Positions 7,578 to 16,674 of a stretch of 51,381 nt of DNA are shown piece by piece. A program made the position numbers and the translations under genes. Origin of the DNA: Sabulitectum sp964604135 (GTDB lineage Bacteria > Fermentibacterota > Fermentibacteria > Fermentibacterales > JCC-6); the NCBI GenBank assembly GCA_964604135.1, contig CAZRXU010000007.1:1-51381 (forward strand), written 5' to 3'. Under the pieces are notes generated by a model that ran no database searches, was not told the DNA's origin, and was given only the letters and a program-made list of their open reading frames with translations. The first letter of the stretch is position 1. Every line of letters starts with the position of its first letter.

Positions 7578-8069
7578 ATGCGAGTATGTATAATTATTGT
7601 TGCTGTGTGTGCTGTTTCCTACGGCGACCCAGCAGTGTTTCGTCACGATGATACTGTAAACATGGGATACATCGGAGTGATTAAAGAACAACCGATGTAC
7701 TACGAGCACCGCTGTGTTTTTGAAGGATGGGGAGAATACTCCAATCTCGTTCTGACCTGCAGAGACACTGTGCTCACAGGCGGATTGGATGTTTCAGTGT
7801 GCATTGAAGACGATCTGTGGTATATCGATGATATAACAGGCAGTGGTGAACTGTCACCGGAGGAGAGTTCCGCAGCAGATGAAATCTGCATTGTTTACTG
7901 CGGCTTTGGTGAACCTCAGCTTCAGAGTATGACTCTTACAGGTGATACACTGAAGATGGACATCAGCTATACACCACGCGGCAGTTCCGGTGAAACTATT
8001 CATGGCGTGTGGTTGTGGAACAGCGGAGAGTTTTCACTGCTCGGGGCATCGGAATCAGGTGATTTCTGA
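7578..8069 (+). CDS. Small secreted protein, unknown
   Basis: A 163-residue protein with a signal peptide (MRVCIIIVAVCAVSYG, cleavage probably after SYG or nearby) and a ribosome binding site AAAGGGA upstream of the ATG. The mature part is acidic and rich in Cys, Tyr and Thr (C..GFGEPQLQSMTLTGDTLK), with alternating polar and hydrophobic strands suggesting a beta-rich extracytoplasmic domain. I do not recognise a family. It lies at the end of a short run of exported proteins and converges on the Wzi-like gene, whose stop is 20 bases away. Confidence 0.65.
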   Translation: MRVCIIIVAVCAVSYGDPAVFRHDDTVNMGYIGVIKEQPMYYEHRCVFEGWGEYSNLVLTCRDTVLTGGLDVSVCIEDDLWYIDDITGSGELSPEESSAADEICIVYCGFGEPQLQSMTLTGDTLKMDISYTPRGSSGETIHGVWLWNSGEFSLLGASESGDF

Positions 8070-8089
8070 CAGAATAAATCTTTGCAGGC

Positions 8090-9484
8090 TTAGTTGCCCC
8101 TGCTCACGGAGAGTTCCACAGAAATCCAGGAGTTATCGGTTTTAACTCCGCTGTGATTGCCTGTGTTGTCGGTGAATGAAACCCCGCCTGAACTGCGGAG
8201 TTCAAGCCAGTTTTCAGGGTACCATCCAAGGTCAAGTTCCAGCTCTGTTGTACTTTCCACCACGCCTGAAGGAAAAGCGCCTTCTGCCTGAACAGAGTCG
8301 GGCCAGCCTTCGTAAACACTGCCTTCTCCGTGCCTGGTGTAGCTGCCTTTCAGCTGTGCTGTGATGCTGTTTAACCCGATGTACGAGACTGAGCCTGTTA
8401 CTCTGTCAGCATCAGGCCCCAGCTGTGAACCAATTATTCTGCCGTCGTGCATGTAGAAGTTGTTGATTTTTCTCTGGCTGTACACATACCGCTGTACTGC
8501 GGTGTACTCGGCAACAGCTCCGATTCCGCAGCCTGGTGCGAAGAAGTCTGCGCCGATTGTGCAGCCCAGCTTGTTTGGTACATCGTTTGTGTTCTCATAC
8601 TGAATGTCGTCTATCAAAAACTCGCCGTACACAGCCAGCCCGTGCAGGGGTTGCCATGTGGCATCAACACACATGAAGGCATTGTCATCTACTCTTTCGT
8701 TCCACTGCACAGGATACCACGGAATAAACAGATTCGCATAGGCAAGATCAATTCCGTCTGCTGTGTAAAGAATTGACTCGGAAAGACCTATCCTCAGCTT
8801 TTCGTATGGCATGATATCCAGTCTATGAGCAGAAAGCCATGTTGAAGAGTCAGAGTTTATGGTGCTTGTAAAGCCGGTGAAACGCACTTTTTCACCCAGC
8901 TGAAGATTCATCTTAACCATGTCCATCGCGGGAGCTTCTGCAGAAATCATTAGTTGAGTGAAACGCCCTGGACCCCATCGTACAGGCATTCTGCCCATTG
9001 CCGCTTTGAGAGGTCCGGTTTCCGCCTGGATGAAACCCCAGTCGATATACAGATGCCTGCCGTGTTCAAGACCGAAGTGAAAAGGAGCGAATCCGGACGG
9101 AGGATTTCCGTCGCTGCCGGTCCACAGCGATGTTCTCTGGGAAATGGAAAACCAGCTCAGGGGTTTGGAGAAAACTTCAAATGTCAAACCGCCTCTAGAG
9201 ACAAATTCGGAGTTACTTTCCGCCTGTCCGGTGGCGGAAGCCTGCCATCCGATAATTCCGCTGTGTGTTGAAGGAGGCGTGGAGCGATCCTGCAGGAGCT
9301 GCCACAGCCACATCGAGCGGGAACCGGGTTCAACGGTTACAGTGTGGGTATTGGGCAATTCGCCTGGCAGAAGCAGCCCTGTGGCTTCCGAATGATAGAG
9401 CCACAGATTCAGCGGGCTTTCAAGTGGAAGGGAGGCGCCTGCCAGGGAAACTGCAGCAAGGCAGAGCAGAACCGCTTTTGTCAT
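8090..9484 (-). CDS. Wzi-like outer-membrane beta-barrel protein
   Basis: A 464-residue protein with a signal peptide (MTKAVLLCLAAVSLAGAS) and a body of alternating amphipathic strands rich in aromatic residues. Segments such as AAMGRMPVRWGPGRFTQLMI followed by AP.MD, and SAHRLDIMPYEKLRIGLSES, match the capsule assembly Wzi family, in which the barrel anchors surface polysaccharide to the outer membrane. The C-terminus (SWISVELSVSRGN) does not end in Phe, so insertion signals are not canonical. It is the last gene of a minus-strand operon, 5 bases after the RNA methyltransferase stop. Function as a polysaccharide anchor is inferred from the family only. Confidence 0.7.
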   Translation of the reverse strand: MTKAVLLCLAAVSLAGASLPLESPLNLWLYHSEATGLLLPGELPNTHTVTVEPGSRSMWLWQLLQDRSTPPSTHSGIIGWQASATGQAESNSEFVSRGGLTFEVFSKPLSWFSISQRTSLWTGSDGNPPSGFAPFHFGLEHGRHLYIDWGFIQAETGPLKAAMGRMPVRWGPGRFTQLMISAEAPAMDMVKMNLQLGEKVRFTGFTSTINSDSSTWLSAHRLDIMPYEKLRIGLSESILYTADGIDLAYANLFIPWYPVQWNERVDDNAFMCVDATWQPLHGLAVYGEFLIDDIQYENTNDVPNKLGCTIGADFFAPGCGIGAVAEYTAVQRYVYSQRKINNFYMHDGRIIGSQLGPDADRVTGSVSYIGLNSITAQLKGSYTRHGEGSVYEGWPDSVQAEGAFPSGVVESTTELELDLGWYPENWLELRSSGGVSFTDNTGNHSGVKTDNSWISVELSVSRGN

Positions 9485-9489
9485 AAGAG

Positions 9490-10716
9490 TTAGTTCCTTT
9501 CCATAAAGAATACAGTTTCAACATGGTCGGTGTGGGGAAACATGTCCACAGGAGTAACCTGCCGGATTGTATAGCGTTGTTCGGTGAAAATAGCAATATC
9601 TCTGGATGCTGTGAAGGGGTTGCAGCTTACGTAAACAACTCTTTCGGGATTAAGATCTTTTATCTGATTCGAGGCTTCAATACCCATACCTGACCTGGGC
9701 GGGTCTGCAATAATTGTACTAAAACTCGTTGCGTTCCTGAGCGCTGTTTTGAGGAAGGAGCCGGCTTTTGCATTGACCACACGAATTCTGTCAGATGGAA
9801 TGCTGTTCAGCTCGCATGCCGCGCGGCAGCCCTCTGAAGCTTCCCGGTTCATTTCAACAGAGGTTACCAGGTGCCCGGATGCTGCAAGCGGTACGCCGAA
9901 GGTTCCCGTTCCGCCGTAGAGGTCAAGAACTCTGCCGCTGCTTTCCGGAACAAGGCTTGTTACCGTATTAACAAGTTTTTCAGCAGCCAGGGTGTTTACC
10001 TGAAAAAATCCCCCTGGTTGAATTGTAAAGGTGAACCTGCCGATTTTCTCAAACATTTTACCTGGCTTCAGATGCTGCCACGATTTCTTTCTTCTGATAA
10101 CAACAGCGGGCCAGCCTGCCGGAGGTCTGTTCTGAAAGGTACCGGTGAGTTCCACAATTGCGGTGTCTGTGTTTGAACCTCCTCGTACAGAAACTCTGGT
10201 AATGCCGCTGGGGATGCCGCCTTCTACTAAAGCACTCAGGGCATTCCGAGAGGTTTCATTCATAAGAGGGCAGTGATCAACCGGAACCGGATTTCCCCTG
10301 AACGCATGAAGTGTTAGTTTCCCGTGCACAACATCAAAGGTCACTCTGTTTCTGTATCCTCTGGTTTCAGGTGATTGAACGGTATTGTTCGGAGCAGGTG
10401 CTTCCAGGTTTCTTATGGCTTTTTCAACCCACCTTCTCTTCCACACCAGCTGCTCGCTGTATTCAAGGTGTTGAAGAGAACACCCGCCGCAAATTCCGTA
10501 GTACCTGCAGAAAGGCATCACCCGGTGGGGAGACGGCTTTTCCACAGAGGCAAGATCTGCTTCTGTGTAGTTTTTCCTGTTTCTGGGGTTTTTTACTGTT
10601 ACCTGCTCGCCGGGCAGTGCTCCTCTTACAAAAACAGCAGGTGAATCCGCCGGTCTTGCAATGCCGCCGACACGGTTTCCCAGGCTTTCTATAACTATGC
10701 TGTCAAGAGTTTTCAA
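9490..10716 (-). CDS. rlmD: 23S rRNA (uracil-5-)-methyltransferase, RlmD/RlmCD type
   Basis: A 408-residue SAM-dependent enzyme that makes 5-methyluridine in RNA. The N-terminal TRAM-like domain (about 1-58) is followed by an Fe-S cluster site CRYYGICGGC (Cys70, 76, 79) with a fourth Cys149. The Rossmann fold has VLDLYGGTGTFGVPLA (264-278) and IADPPRSGM; the nucleophile is Cys365 in YVSCNP and the base is the Glu in HVETVFFMER at the end. The presence of the cluster favours RlmD/RlmCD over TrmA. The start overlaps the upstream tgt gene by 14 bases, indicating translational coupling. Whether it targets U1939, U747 or both cannot be told. Confidence 0.9.
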   Translation of the reverse strand: MKTLDSIVIESLGNRVGGIARPADSPAVFVRGALPGEQVTVKNPRNRKNYTEADLASVEKPSPHRVMPFCRYYGICGGCSLQHLEYSEQLVWKRRWVEKAIRNLEAPAPNNTVQSPETRGYRNRVTFDVVHGKLTLHAFRGNPVPVDHCPLMNETSRNALSALVEGGIPSGITRVSVRGGSNTDTAIVELTGTFQNRPPAGWPAVVIRRKKSWQHLKPGKMFEKIGRFTFTIQPGGFFQVNTLAAEKLVNTVTSLVPESSGRVLDLYGGTGTFGVPLAASGHLVTSVEMNREASEGCRAACELNSIPSDRIRVVNAKAGSFLKTALRNATSFSTIIADPPRSGMGIEASNQIKDLNPERVVYVSCNPFTASRDIAIFTEQRYTIRQVTPVDMFPHTDHVETVFFMERN

Positions 10717-11824
10717 AGTTTCCCATTCTGTTCAGAAGCTCGCGGGAGACCGAATCGTATCTGTCGCTCTCGATTGCTTCCCGCAGCTGCTCCATAAGTC
10801 TGGCAAAGTACCGGAGATTGTGGAGTGTGGCATAGATAGGGGCAAGCCACTCTTTTGCCTTGAACAGATGGTGCATGTAGGCGCGGGTATGGTTTCTGCA
10901 TACATAGCAGTCACAGTCTTCCTGTACCGGACAAAAATCATCTCTGTGTTTTGCGTTGCGTATGTTCAGCCTGCCGTCGGGGATGAAGAAACAGGCCCCT
11001 CTGGCATTTCTTGTCGGAACAACGCAGTCGAACATATCCACACCCATTCCCACAAAGTCTATGAGGTCTTTGGGCTTGCCAACTCCCATGAGGTACCTGG
11101 GCTTGTTTTTGGGAAGCCTGTCGATACAGCTCTTTACTGCAAGCTCCATCATTGGTCTTTCCTCACCAACAGCTACCCCGCCTATGGCGTATCCGTCGAA
11201 GTCAAGCCCTACCAGCTGATCTGCGCAGTACTCCCGCAGCCTGGGAAAGCCGCCGCCCTGAACTATGCCGAACATCGCTTGCCCGTTTTCGGGATGGATT
11301 TTTCTGGCTCTTTCCGCCCAGCGCAGTGTAAGTTCCACAGAATCCTGTGTTCTGGCTTCTTCACTGGGCTGCTCTAGGCATTCATCCAGAACCATCATTA
11401 CATCGCTTCCAAAAACAGTCTGAGCATGTATCACATTCTCCGGTGTAAGAATATGCCTGCTGCCGTCGATGTGCGACTGGAAGTTGTAACCCTCTTCGGT
11501 TACCTTTCTCAGCGCGGCAAGGCTGAAGAGCTGGAACCCTCCGCTGTCTGTAAGGATGTTGCCTTTCCAGTTCATGAACGAGTGCAGGCCGCCGGCGTTG
11601 CCGATAACTTCTAGCCCCGGGCGCAGGTAAAGGTGGTAGGTGTTGCCCAGAATCATTGTATAGCCGTCTGCTTCAAGGTCTGAGTTTCTTACGGTTTTTA
11701 CCGTAGCCTGGGTTCCAACCGGCATAAAAGCAGGTGTTTCCACTGTGCCGTGTGCAAGGCTCAGTGTGCCCAGGCGGGCTTTTCCGCTGGTTCCTCTAAG
11801 GTTGAACGAGGGTGTCCGGCTCAA
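10703..11824 (-). CDS. tgt: tRNA-guanine transglycosylase
   Basis: A 373-residue enzyme that exchanges guanine 34 for the queuine precursor preQ1 in tRNAs with GUN anticodons. Visible are the general-base loop LTDSGGFQLFSL, the substrate site FGIVQGGGF, GYAIGGVAVGE, the nucleophile region DMFDCVVPTRNARG and the C-terminal zinc site CDCYVC..H (in DCDCYVCRNHTRAYMHHLFK). Length is typical of bacterial Tgt. It overlaps the 3' end of the membrane protein gene upstream by 29 bases and is followed by the methyltransferase gene with a 14-base overlap. With queA two genes upstream it supplies the core of queuosine incorporation. Confidence 0.97.
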   Translation of the reverse strand: MSRTPSFNLRGTSGKARLGTLSLAHGTVETPAFMPVGTQATVKTVRNSDLEADGYTMILGNTYHLYLRPGLEVIGNAGGLHSFMNWKGNILTDSGGFQLFSLAALRKVTEEGYNFQSHIDGSRHILTPENVIHAQTVFGSDVMMVLDECLEQPSEEARTQDSVELTLRWAERARKIHPENGQAMFGIVQGGGFPRLREYCADQLVGLDFDGYAIGGVAVGEERPMMELAVKSCIDRLPKNKPRYLMGVGKPKDLIDFVGMGVDMFDCVVPTRNARGACFFIPDGRLNIRNAKHRDDFCPVQEDCDCYVCRNHTRAYMHHLFKAKEWLAPIYATLHNLRYFARLMEQLREAIESDRYDSVSRELLNRMGNFENS

Positions 11825-13088
11825 CGGTTTCCTCCTCTGTTTCCTGAGTTACTTCAGGCTCCGGTTCGGGAGCAACCGCAGAGGTGTCGGGCTCCTCCGG
11901 TTCGGGAGCAACCGCAGAGGTGTCGGACTCCTCCGGTTCGGGAGTAACAGCAGAGGTGTCCGGTTCTTCCGGCTCGGGGGTAACAGCAGAAGTATCAGCT
12001 ACCTCCGGCTGTGGAGTAATTGCAGCGGTGTCGGGTTCCTCAGTCACGGGAGTTATCTGCAGCGAGTCCCGAACAGTTTCCGCCAGGGTGTCGGGAACCT
12101 GATGTACAGTGTCTGCCGAAATTGCAGGTAAACTGTCTTCTGCTGCGATTGACACTGTGGTGTCCGGCTGAATTTCCAGAGAATCCGCTGAAGTAGAGTC
12201 GGCTAGTGTTGAATCCGCCTCGGTTGAATCCGGCTTAGCTGCGGCAACAAGCCCAACCGGGGCATCTGCGTACAAACCCATGGAAGAGTCTTCAGGAAGA
12301 GGTTCAAGCTGGCTGAAGGTAAATGAAGTGGTATCTGACAGAAGCAGAATCGCGTGTGTGGAATCTATTCCCCTTATTACTGAGAGCTCATTCATGAGAT
12401 CCTGCTGCATGCTGTTTCTGTAGTAAAGGCTTGCAAGCCTTACATGGTATTCAAGCTCTTCAGGATGCAGAGCTGTGAGTTCCAGGTAATGGGTAAGCAG
12501 TTCCTGCTCTTCCGACGAAAGCTCGTACGGAATTTCAGTAGATTGCAGTGATATCACAGAAGGCGCAGAGTGAAGAAGCAGAAAAGCTGTAGCTGCCGCA
12601 ATCAGAGGAACTGCTATAAGTGTCCAGAGCCGTAACCCAGTTTTTTTTACTATGCCCCTGATAACAGATCTGGGCCTGGGATCAAGCCCCCGGTTTACCG
12701 CAGTCAGCCGGATTCCTGTGATGAGCTCGGGAATGGAAGCCGTACCGAAGAGCAGTGTTACATACCCGATAAGCAGTGCCGGGAAAAGAAGCACGGTAAG
12801 AAGAATTCTGAAGTACACCGACAGCCTTGAAACATCTTTTGCCCCGTTTATCGGATGCTGTTCCAGCTCCAGAGAAACCAGCGGGCTGCCCTCGCCGGAC
12901 AGTTCCATGGAGGCGAGAAAGTTAATGGCTATCAGAGCGGCAGGAAGCATAGAGAACATCCACAGCCTGGTAAGCGGAAGAAACAGTGCCCCGGCAAGAG
13001 CTGCCCATGCAACTGTAAAAAGTGTTTCCTGCAGTGCCAGAGTCAGCACCTTTCCTTTTTCCGCAGGTCTTTGTGTCAGGTAAGACAA
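11796..13088 (-). CDS. Membrane protein with acidic tandem-repeat tail
   Basis: A 430-residue protein. About residues 15-185 hold several hydrophobic segments (for example ETLFTVAWAALAGALFLPLT, ILLTVLLFPALLIGYVTLLF, LIAVPLIAAATAFLLLH); the segment with ELITGIRLTAVNRGLDPRPR resembles an RDD-type membrane domain. A helical, possibly TPR-like stretch follows (SSEEQELLTHYLELTALHPE). The last ~150 residues are low-complexity, rich in D, T, S, P and E, with five copies of a 12-residue unit (DTSAVTPEPEEP). I do not recognise the function. It lies between queA (9 bases upstream) and tgt (overlapping), so it is cotranscribed with queuosine genes. The tail is probably disordered. Confidence 0.75.
   Translation of the reverse strand: MSYLTQRPAEKGKVLTLALQETLFTVAWAALAGALFLPLTRLWMFSMLPAALIAINFLASMELSGEGSPLVSLELEQHPINGAKDVSRLSVYFRILLTVLLFPALLIGYVTLLFGTASIPELITGIRLTAVNRGLDPRPRSVIRGIVKKTGLRLWTLIAVPLIAAATAFLLLHSAPSVISLQSTEIPYELSSEEQELLTHYLELTALHPEELEYHVRLASLYYRNSMQQDLMNELSVIRGIDSTHAILLLSDTTSFTFSQLEPLPEDSSMGLYADAPVGLVAAAKPDSTEADSTLADSTSADSLEIQPDTTVSIAAEDSLPAISADTVHQVPDTLAETVRDSLQITPVTEEPDTAAITPQPEVADTSAVTPEPEEPDTSAVTPEPEESDTSAVAPEPEEPDTSAVAPEPEPEVTQETEEETVEPDTLVQP
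11853..12032 (-). repeat. Five 36-bp tandem coding repeats
   Basis: Five head-to-tail 36-base units, each encoding 12 residues of the type DTSAV(T/A)PEPEEP, at 11853-11888, 11889-11924, 11925-11960, 11961-11996 and 11997-12032. The outermost units (first DTAAITPQPEVA, last ending PEPE) are the most diverged, as is usual in expanding and contracting arrays. They lie within the tail of the membrane protein. Confidence 0.85.
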
Positions 13089-13097
13089 ATCTACTCC

Positions 13098-14123
13098 TCA
13101 GATAATCAGCATGGCATCGCCATAGCTGTAAAACATGAAATTACTGTCAATTGCTTTTCTGTACGCGTTCATAATCAGATCAAGACCGGCAAAACTGCCT
13201 ACCAGTGAAACAAGAGAACTACCAGGAAGATGGAAATTGGTTAGCAGAACGTCAACATTCCTGAACCGGTAAGGCGGGTGTATGAATATGGATGTACTTC
13301 CGGACAGTTTTCCAGTGGAATTGATATCTATGGATTCAAGGGTTCTTGTAACAGTTGTGCCAGCAGCAACAATTCTTCCGCCTCTTTGCCTGCACGAACG
13401 CAGAGATTCAAGGGTTTCAGCGGAAACACTGTATCGCTCTTCCTCCATGGTATTTTCCGCAAGCAGCTCCCGGCGGAGGGGCTGAAAGGTGCCAGGCCCC
13501 ACATGAAGAGTGAGACGGTTGATGGATGTGCCGGCATTTTCTATGCTTTGAAGCAGCTCCGGAGTGAAGTGAAGCCCGGCGGTGGGTGCGGCAACAGCAC
13601 CGTTATTCTGCGCAAAAACAGTTTGATATCGAATGCTGTCAAGTTCATCCGGGGCTCTTTTTATGTATGGCGGAATGGGAACGGTACCGGCTTTGTCAAT
13701 TAGCTCGGGGGTGTTTTTCTCAGATGAGAACTCAACAACTGCCCTTCCCTTTCCCAGCTCTTGTGTAACAGTTGCCTGCAGACCGTTGTTAAACAGGAAC
13801 ACACGACCTGTGCGGCACTGCCTTCCCGGCCGTACCATTGTTTTCCACACAAGGGGAGAAAGCTCCTGCAGCAGAAGAAACTCAACGGTACCTCCTGTGG
13901 ATTCTCTTTTGCCGGACAGCCTTGCCCGTATAACTCTGGTATCGTTAAGAACAAGGGCGTCCTCCGGTTTGATGAATTCCTTTATTTTGCTGAATTCTTC
14001 TTCATGGAATGACCTTTCTTTCCTGTTTACAACCATCAGCCTGCATGTTCCCCTAACTTTCGGGGGGCGCTGGGCGATAAGCTCTTCAGGAAGATCGTAC
14101 ATGAGGTCTGATTTGGTCAGCAT
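13098..14123 (-). CDS. queA: S-adenosylmethionine:tRNA ribosyltransferase-isomerase
   Basis: A 341-residue QueA, which transfers and isomerises the ribosyl moiety of SAM onto preQ1-modified tRNA to make epoxyqueuosine. Family motifs are present: YDLPEELIAQRPP near the N-terminus, LVLNDTRVIRARLSG, VEFLLL, the PTAGLHFT segment, LHVGPGTFQP and the C-terminal TNFHLPGSSLVSLV with DAMLII. Length is normal. The upstream sensor gene ends 16 bases before its ATG and the membrane protein gene starts 9 bases after its stop, so it is an internal member of a minus-strand operon containing tgt. Confidence 0.97.
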   Translation of the reverse strand: MLTKSDLMYDLPEELIAQRPPKVRGTCRLMVVNRKERSFHEEEFSKIKEFIKPEDALVLNDTRVIRARLSGKRESTGGTVEFLLLQELSPLVWKTMVRPGRQCRTGRVFLFNNGLQATVTQELGKGRAVVEFSSEKNTPELIDKAGTVPIPPYIKRAPDELDSIRYQTVFAQNNGAVAAPTAGLHFTPELLQSIENAGTSINRLTLHVGPGTFQPLRRELLAENTMEEERYSVSAETLESLRSCRQRGGRIVAAGTTVTRTLESIDINSTGKLSGSTSIFIHPPYRFRNVDVLLTNFHLPGSSLVSLVGSFAGLDLIMNAYRKAIDSNFMFYSYGDAMLII

Positions 14124-14139
14124 ATATCCTCCGGGTTCG

Positions 14140-16644
14140 TTAACCGCTTACTTTCAATCTGACAATAATTCTTGTGGATTTTCCCCTGTTGGAAAAGGTG
14201 CTGATAGTACCTTCAAGTTCTTCGGTAAGTTTCCACGCAAGGGAGAACGCCATGTTCCTCTTTCCCGGCTGAATGTTTGTAGTGAGGCAATCTGCCGGAA
14301 CACTTCCACCTTCAGTGTCAAGCTGAAATGACCAGTGATCTTCCATCTGATCAAATGCAAGACTAACCCTTTCACAGTCGATACAATACTCTACAATACA
14401 CATCAGCAGGGAATAGGCTATCATGCTTACAAAAGCACCATCGGTACAAACCTCTATGTCATTCTTTGGAGGCAGGTAGTTGAGTTTTATTATTTTGGGC
14501 ATCGAGGTGCTTCTGAATTCATTAAGAACTTTTTCCAGCAGTGGTACAGGATTAATCCATCTGTGTTCGGGAACGCCGTTGTACACAGATATCCTTAGCC
14601 ACCACAGTGTCCATCTGCTGAAGTAGTTAAGTCTGGTAACAGAGTCTGAAAGGAATTTGGCGTTTTCCAGAACTTCGTCTGAAGTTCCCGGCAGATTTTT
14701 TAAAGATTCAAGGCGGCTTCTGGAGGCAGAGTACAGGGCAGTTATGTTGTGAATTATGTATTCCAGTTCCTTCTTTTTCAAAAGGGTTGATTCCCTGCTG
14801 CTGTCTCTGCCGAAACTGCTTTCGCTGTTGGTCTCGGGAGAGGTGAACAGTATAGCCATCATTTGAATAAGCTCGGTTTCAACATAGTGAAAAGCTTCAG
14901 TTTCAGTGGACGCCAGCAGTATCACCCCGTCTGTTGTGCTTCCCTTGAAAAACGGCACTGCCAGCTCGGATCTGGAGTTGGGGAAAACCGGGGAGAATCT
15001 GAGATCGTCTTCAGGAGTTTCAGCAAAGAATGCGGTTTCTCCACGGATACATGTCCACGAAGCAGTGTTCAGAGCTTCAATGTGAAGCTCGGGCAGCATT
15101 CCCACAACCCCGGAAGCTCCTATTCCCTTAAGAACAGTTCCGCTGGCGTTAATTTTGAAAATAACAGCTGTTTCCGCTCTGCATCCCCTTGCCAGATCAG
15201 ACAGAAGACCCTCAAGAGGCTCCGTCTTTTTGAGGTAACTCTCTGCAAGAGCTTTCACCGCTGTGAGAATACGATGACCTGCTCTGAGAGCAAGCCTGGT
15301 TTCCCTTTCTGCCAGAATTCTTGCTGCAGCATGAAGAACTGCCAGGCCGAGAGGGCTCAGAGGATTTTCCTCTATTCCCTGGAACACCAGGTGTGAAATG
15401 CTGAAACCCGAGTGAATTCTGTGAAGGTATATCTTGTCTTCCCGGAATCCACACAGGCTGGCGGCAAGTTGAACAGGATCCAGCAGACGAATAATATTCC
15501 GCGAGTCTCCAACTGTAATTACTTCGCCTTCGTGTACATAAGCTGCTGAAGTCGCACCAAGAAGGTCTGCGGTTGTTTCCAGGATATCTGAAAAGGATTT
15601 GCCCTCTTCGGTAAGAAGCCCCATCAGCGCAGGGTGAATAGCTCCTTTATCGTTCCTTACAATGGCACCCTCTGAGCCTGAAGATTCTGTTCTTGCAAAA
15701 ATCACAAACTGCTCTGTGTCAGGAATAGGTACAACTGATATGTCTGCTGCAAACGCCGAGCCGGTAAGTGAAGGCTGCAGCCTTACAGAAAACCTGGTTG
15801 TTGTTGTGTAGCCTCTTTTCCGCTGCTCGTGCCGAAGCTCAATTGTTTTTCTGTGATCGGGGTGTACCAGTTCAAAAAAGCTTGAGCCAGTGGGGTTGGT
15901 TCCCCACATCTGCAAACACACTGTTCTGGCAATCTCGTTCATGGATGTGATTATGCCCTTTGAATCTATGGTAAGTGCAGGGCAGAAGCTTTCCTCAAGC
16001 AGAATACTCACAAGACTTCTTCTGTTCATGGTTCTGGTGACAACTGCCACCGACGGGATGTTAAGACGGCAGTAGATAAGCCTTCCCGGTGAAGGGAGTT
16101 TTCTCATTGAAAGGGTGTAGTTGGATCTGTTGCCTCCCCCGGTGTTGTATCTCACCAGAAAATCCGGTGTGGTTTTCTGTCTAACACACTTGTTTATCGC
16201 CGCCTGCACCGCCCCCGACGAAGAACTGTCGAACAGAGAAACAAGGTTCTCTTTGCGTTTGAATACAGAGACAGCTTCCTGGGATATTGCAAGAATTCTA
16301 CCGCTGGGAGTTGCCAGAACAAATAATTTGTCTCCGGTAGTTTCTGCGAGAAAAGCAGTGAGTTCTTCAGAATCCACAGGCAGCAGACTGATAATTTTGA
16401 GCTCGGAAGAAACGAGTGTTGCAGACAGTTTGAAGGTTTTTCCACCGAGCATTGCAGGCCAGTTGCCGTCAGGGGTGTTTTCGATGAGAGAAATCAGTGT
16501 TTCCGTCTGCAGATTCATGTCGGCTGCAGCGCCAGCTATCAATTTGGAGCAGCTGGAATTACCTGTGTTTTTGTTCACCAGTATCCAGTGACCGTTAGCA
16601 GGCAGTAGTGTGTCAATTCTCTCTTTACTTTGCATATTACCCAA
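14140..16644 (-). CDS. PAS/GAF sensor protein with degenerate histidine-kinase end
   Basis: An 834-residue soluble multi-domain protein. PAS-like segments lie at about 95-190 and 215-325 (ALTIDSKGIITSMNEIAR); GAF-like segments at about 355-450 and 470-605 (RGCRAETAVIFKI, SELAVPFFKGSTTDGVILLA). The C-terminal 200 residues resemble a histidine kinase but are worn: a candidate phospho-acceptor region ELEYIIHNITALY, an N-box reading SLLMCIVEYC that lacks the essential Asn, and only a vestigial Gly-rich ATP lid. It may be an ATP-dead sensor or a partner protein. The start used is a TTG (16644) with GGAG upstream; an ATG lies 9 bases further in. It heads the queA-tgt operon. Confidence 0.7.
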   Translation of the reverse strand: MGNMQSKERIDTLLPANGHWILVNKNTGNSSCSKLIAGAAADMNLQTETLISLIENTPDGNWPAMLGGKTFKLSATLVSSELKIISLLPVDSEELTAFLAETTGDKLFVLATPSGRILAISQEAVSVFKRKENLVSLFDSSSSGAVQAAINKCVRQKTTPDFLVRYNTGGGNRSNYTLSMRKLPSPGRLIYCRLNIPSVAVVTRTMNRRSLVSILLEESFCPALTIDSKGIITSMNEIARTVCLQMWGTNPTGSSFFELVHPDHRKTIELRHEQRKRGYTTTTRFSVRLQPSLTGSAFAADISVVPIPDTEQFVIFARTESSGSEGAIVRNDKGAIHPALMGLLTEEGKSFSDILETTADLLGATSAAYVHEGEVITVGDSRNIIRLLDPVQLAASLCGFREDKIYLHRIHSGFSISHLVFQGIEENPLSPLGLAVLHAAARILAERETRLALRAGHRILTAVKALAESYLKKTEPLEGLLSDLARGCRAETAVIFKINASGTVLKGIGASGVVGMLPELHIEALNTASWTCIRGETAFFAETPEDDLRFSPVFPNSRSELAVPFFKGSTTDGVILLASTETEAFHYVETELIQMMAILFTSPETNSESSFGRDSSRESTLLKKKELEYIIHNITALYSASRSRLESLKNLPGTSDEVLENAKFLSDSVTRLNYFSRWTLWWLRISVYNGVPEHRWINPVPLLEKVLNEFRSTSMPKIIKLNYLPPKNDIEVCTDGAFVSMIAYSLLMCIVEYCIDCERVSLAFDQMEDHWSFQLDTEGGSVPADCLTTNIQPGKRNMAFSLAWKLTEELEGTISTFSNRGKSTRIIVRLKVSG

Positions 16645-16674
16645 TCGCTTTGTTACTCCATGAACTTCCTAAAC

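Noticed and set aside
7241..7651. Overlapping plus-strand frame of 136 codons
   Set aside because: It overlaps the membrane protein gene in another frame and lacks a ribosome binding site and protein-like composition.
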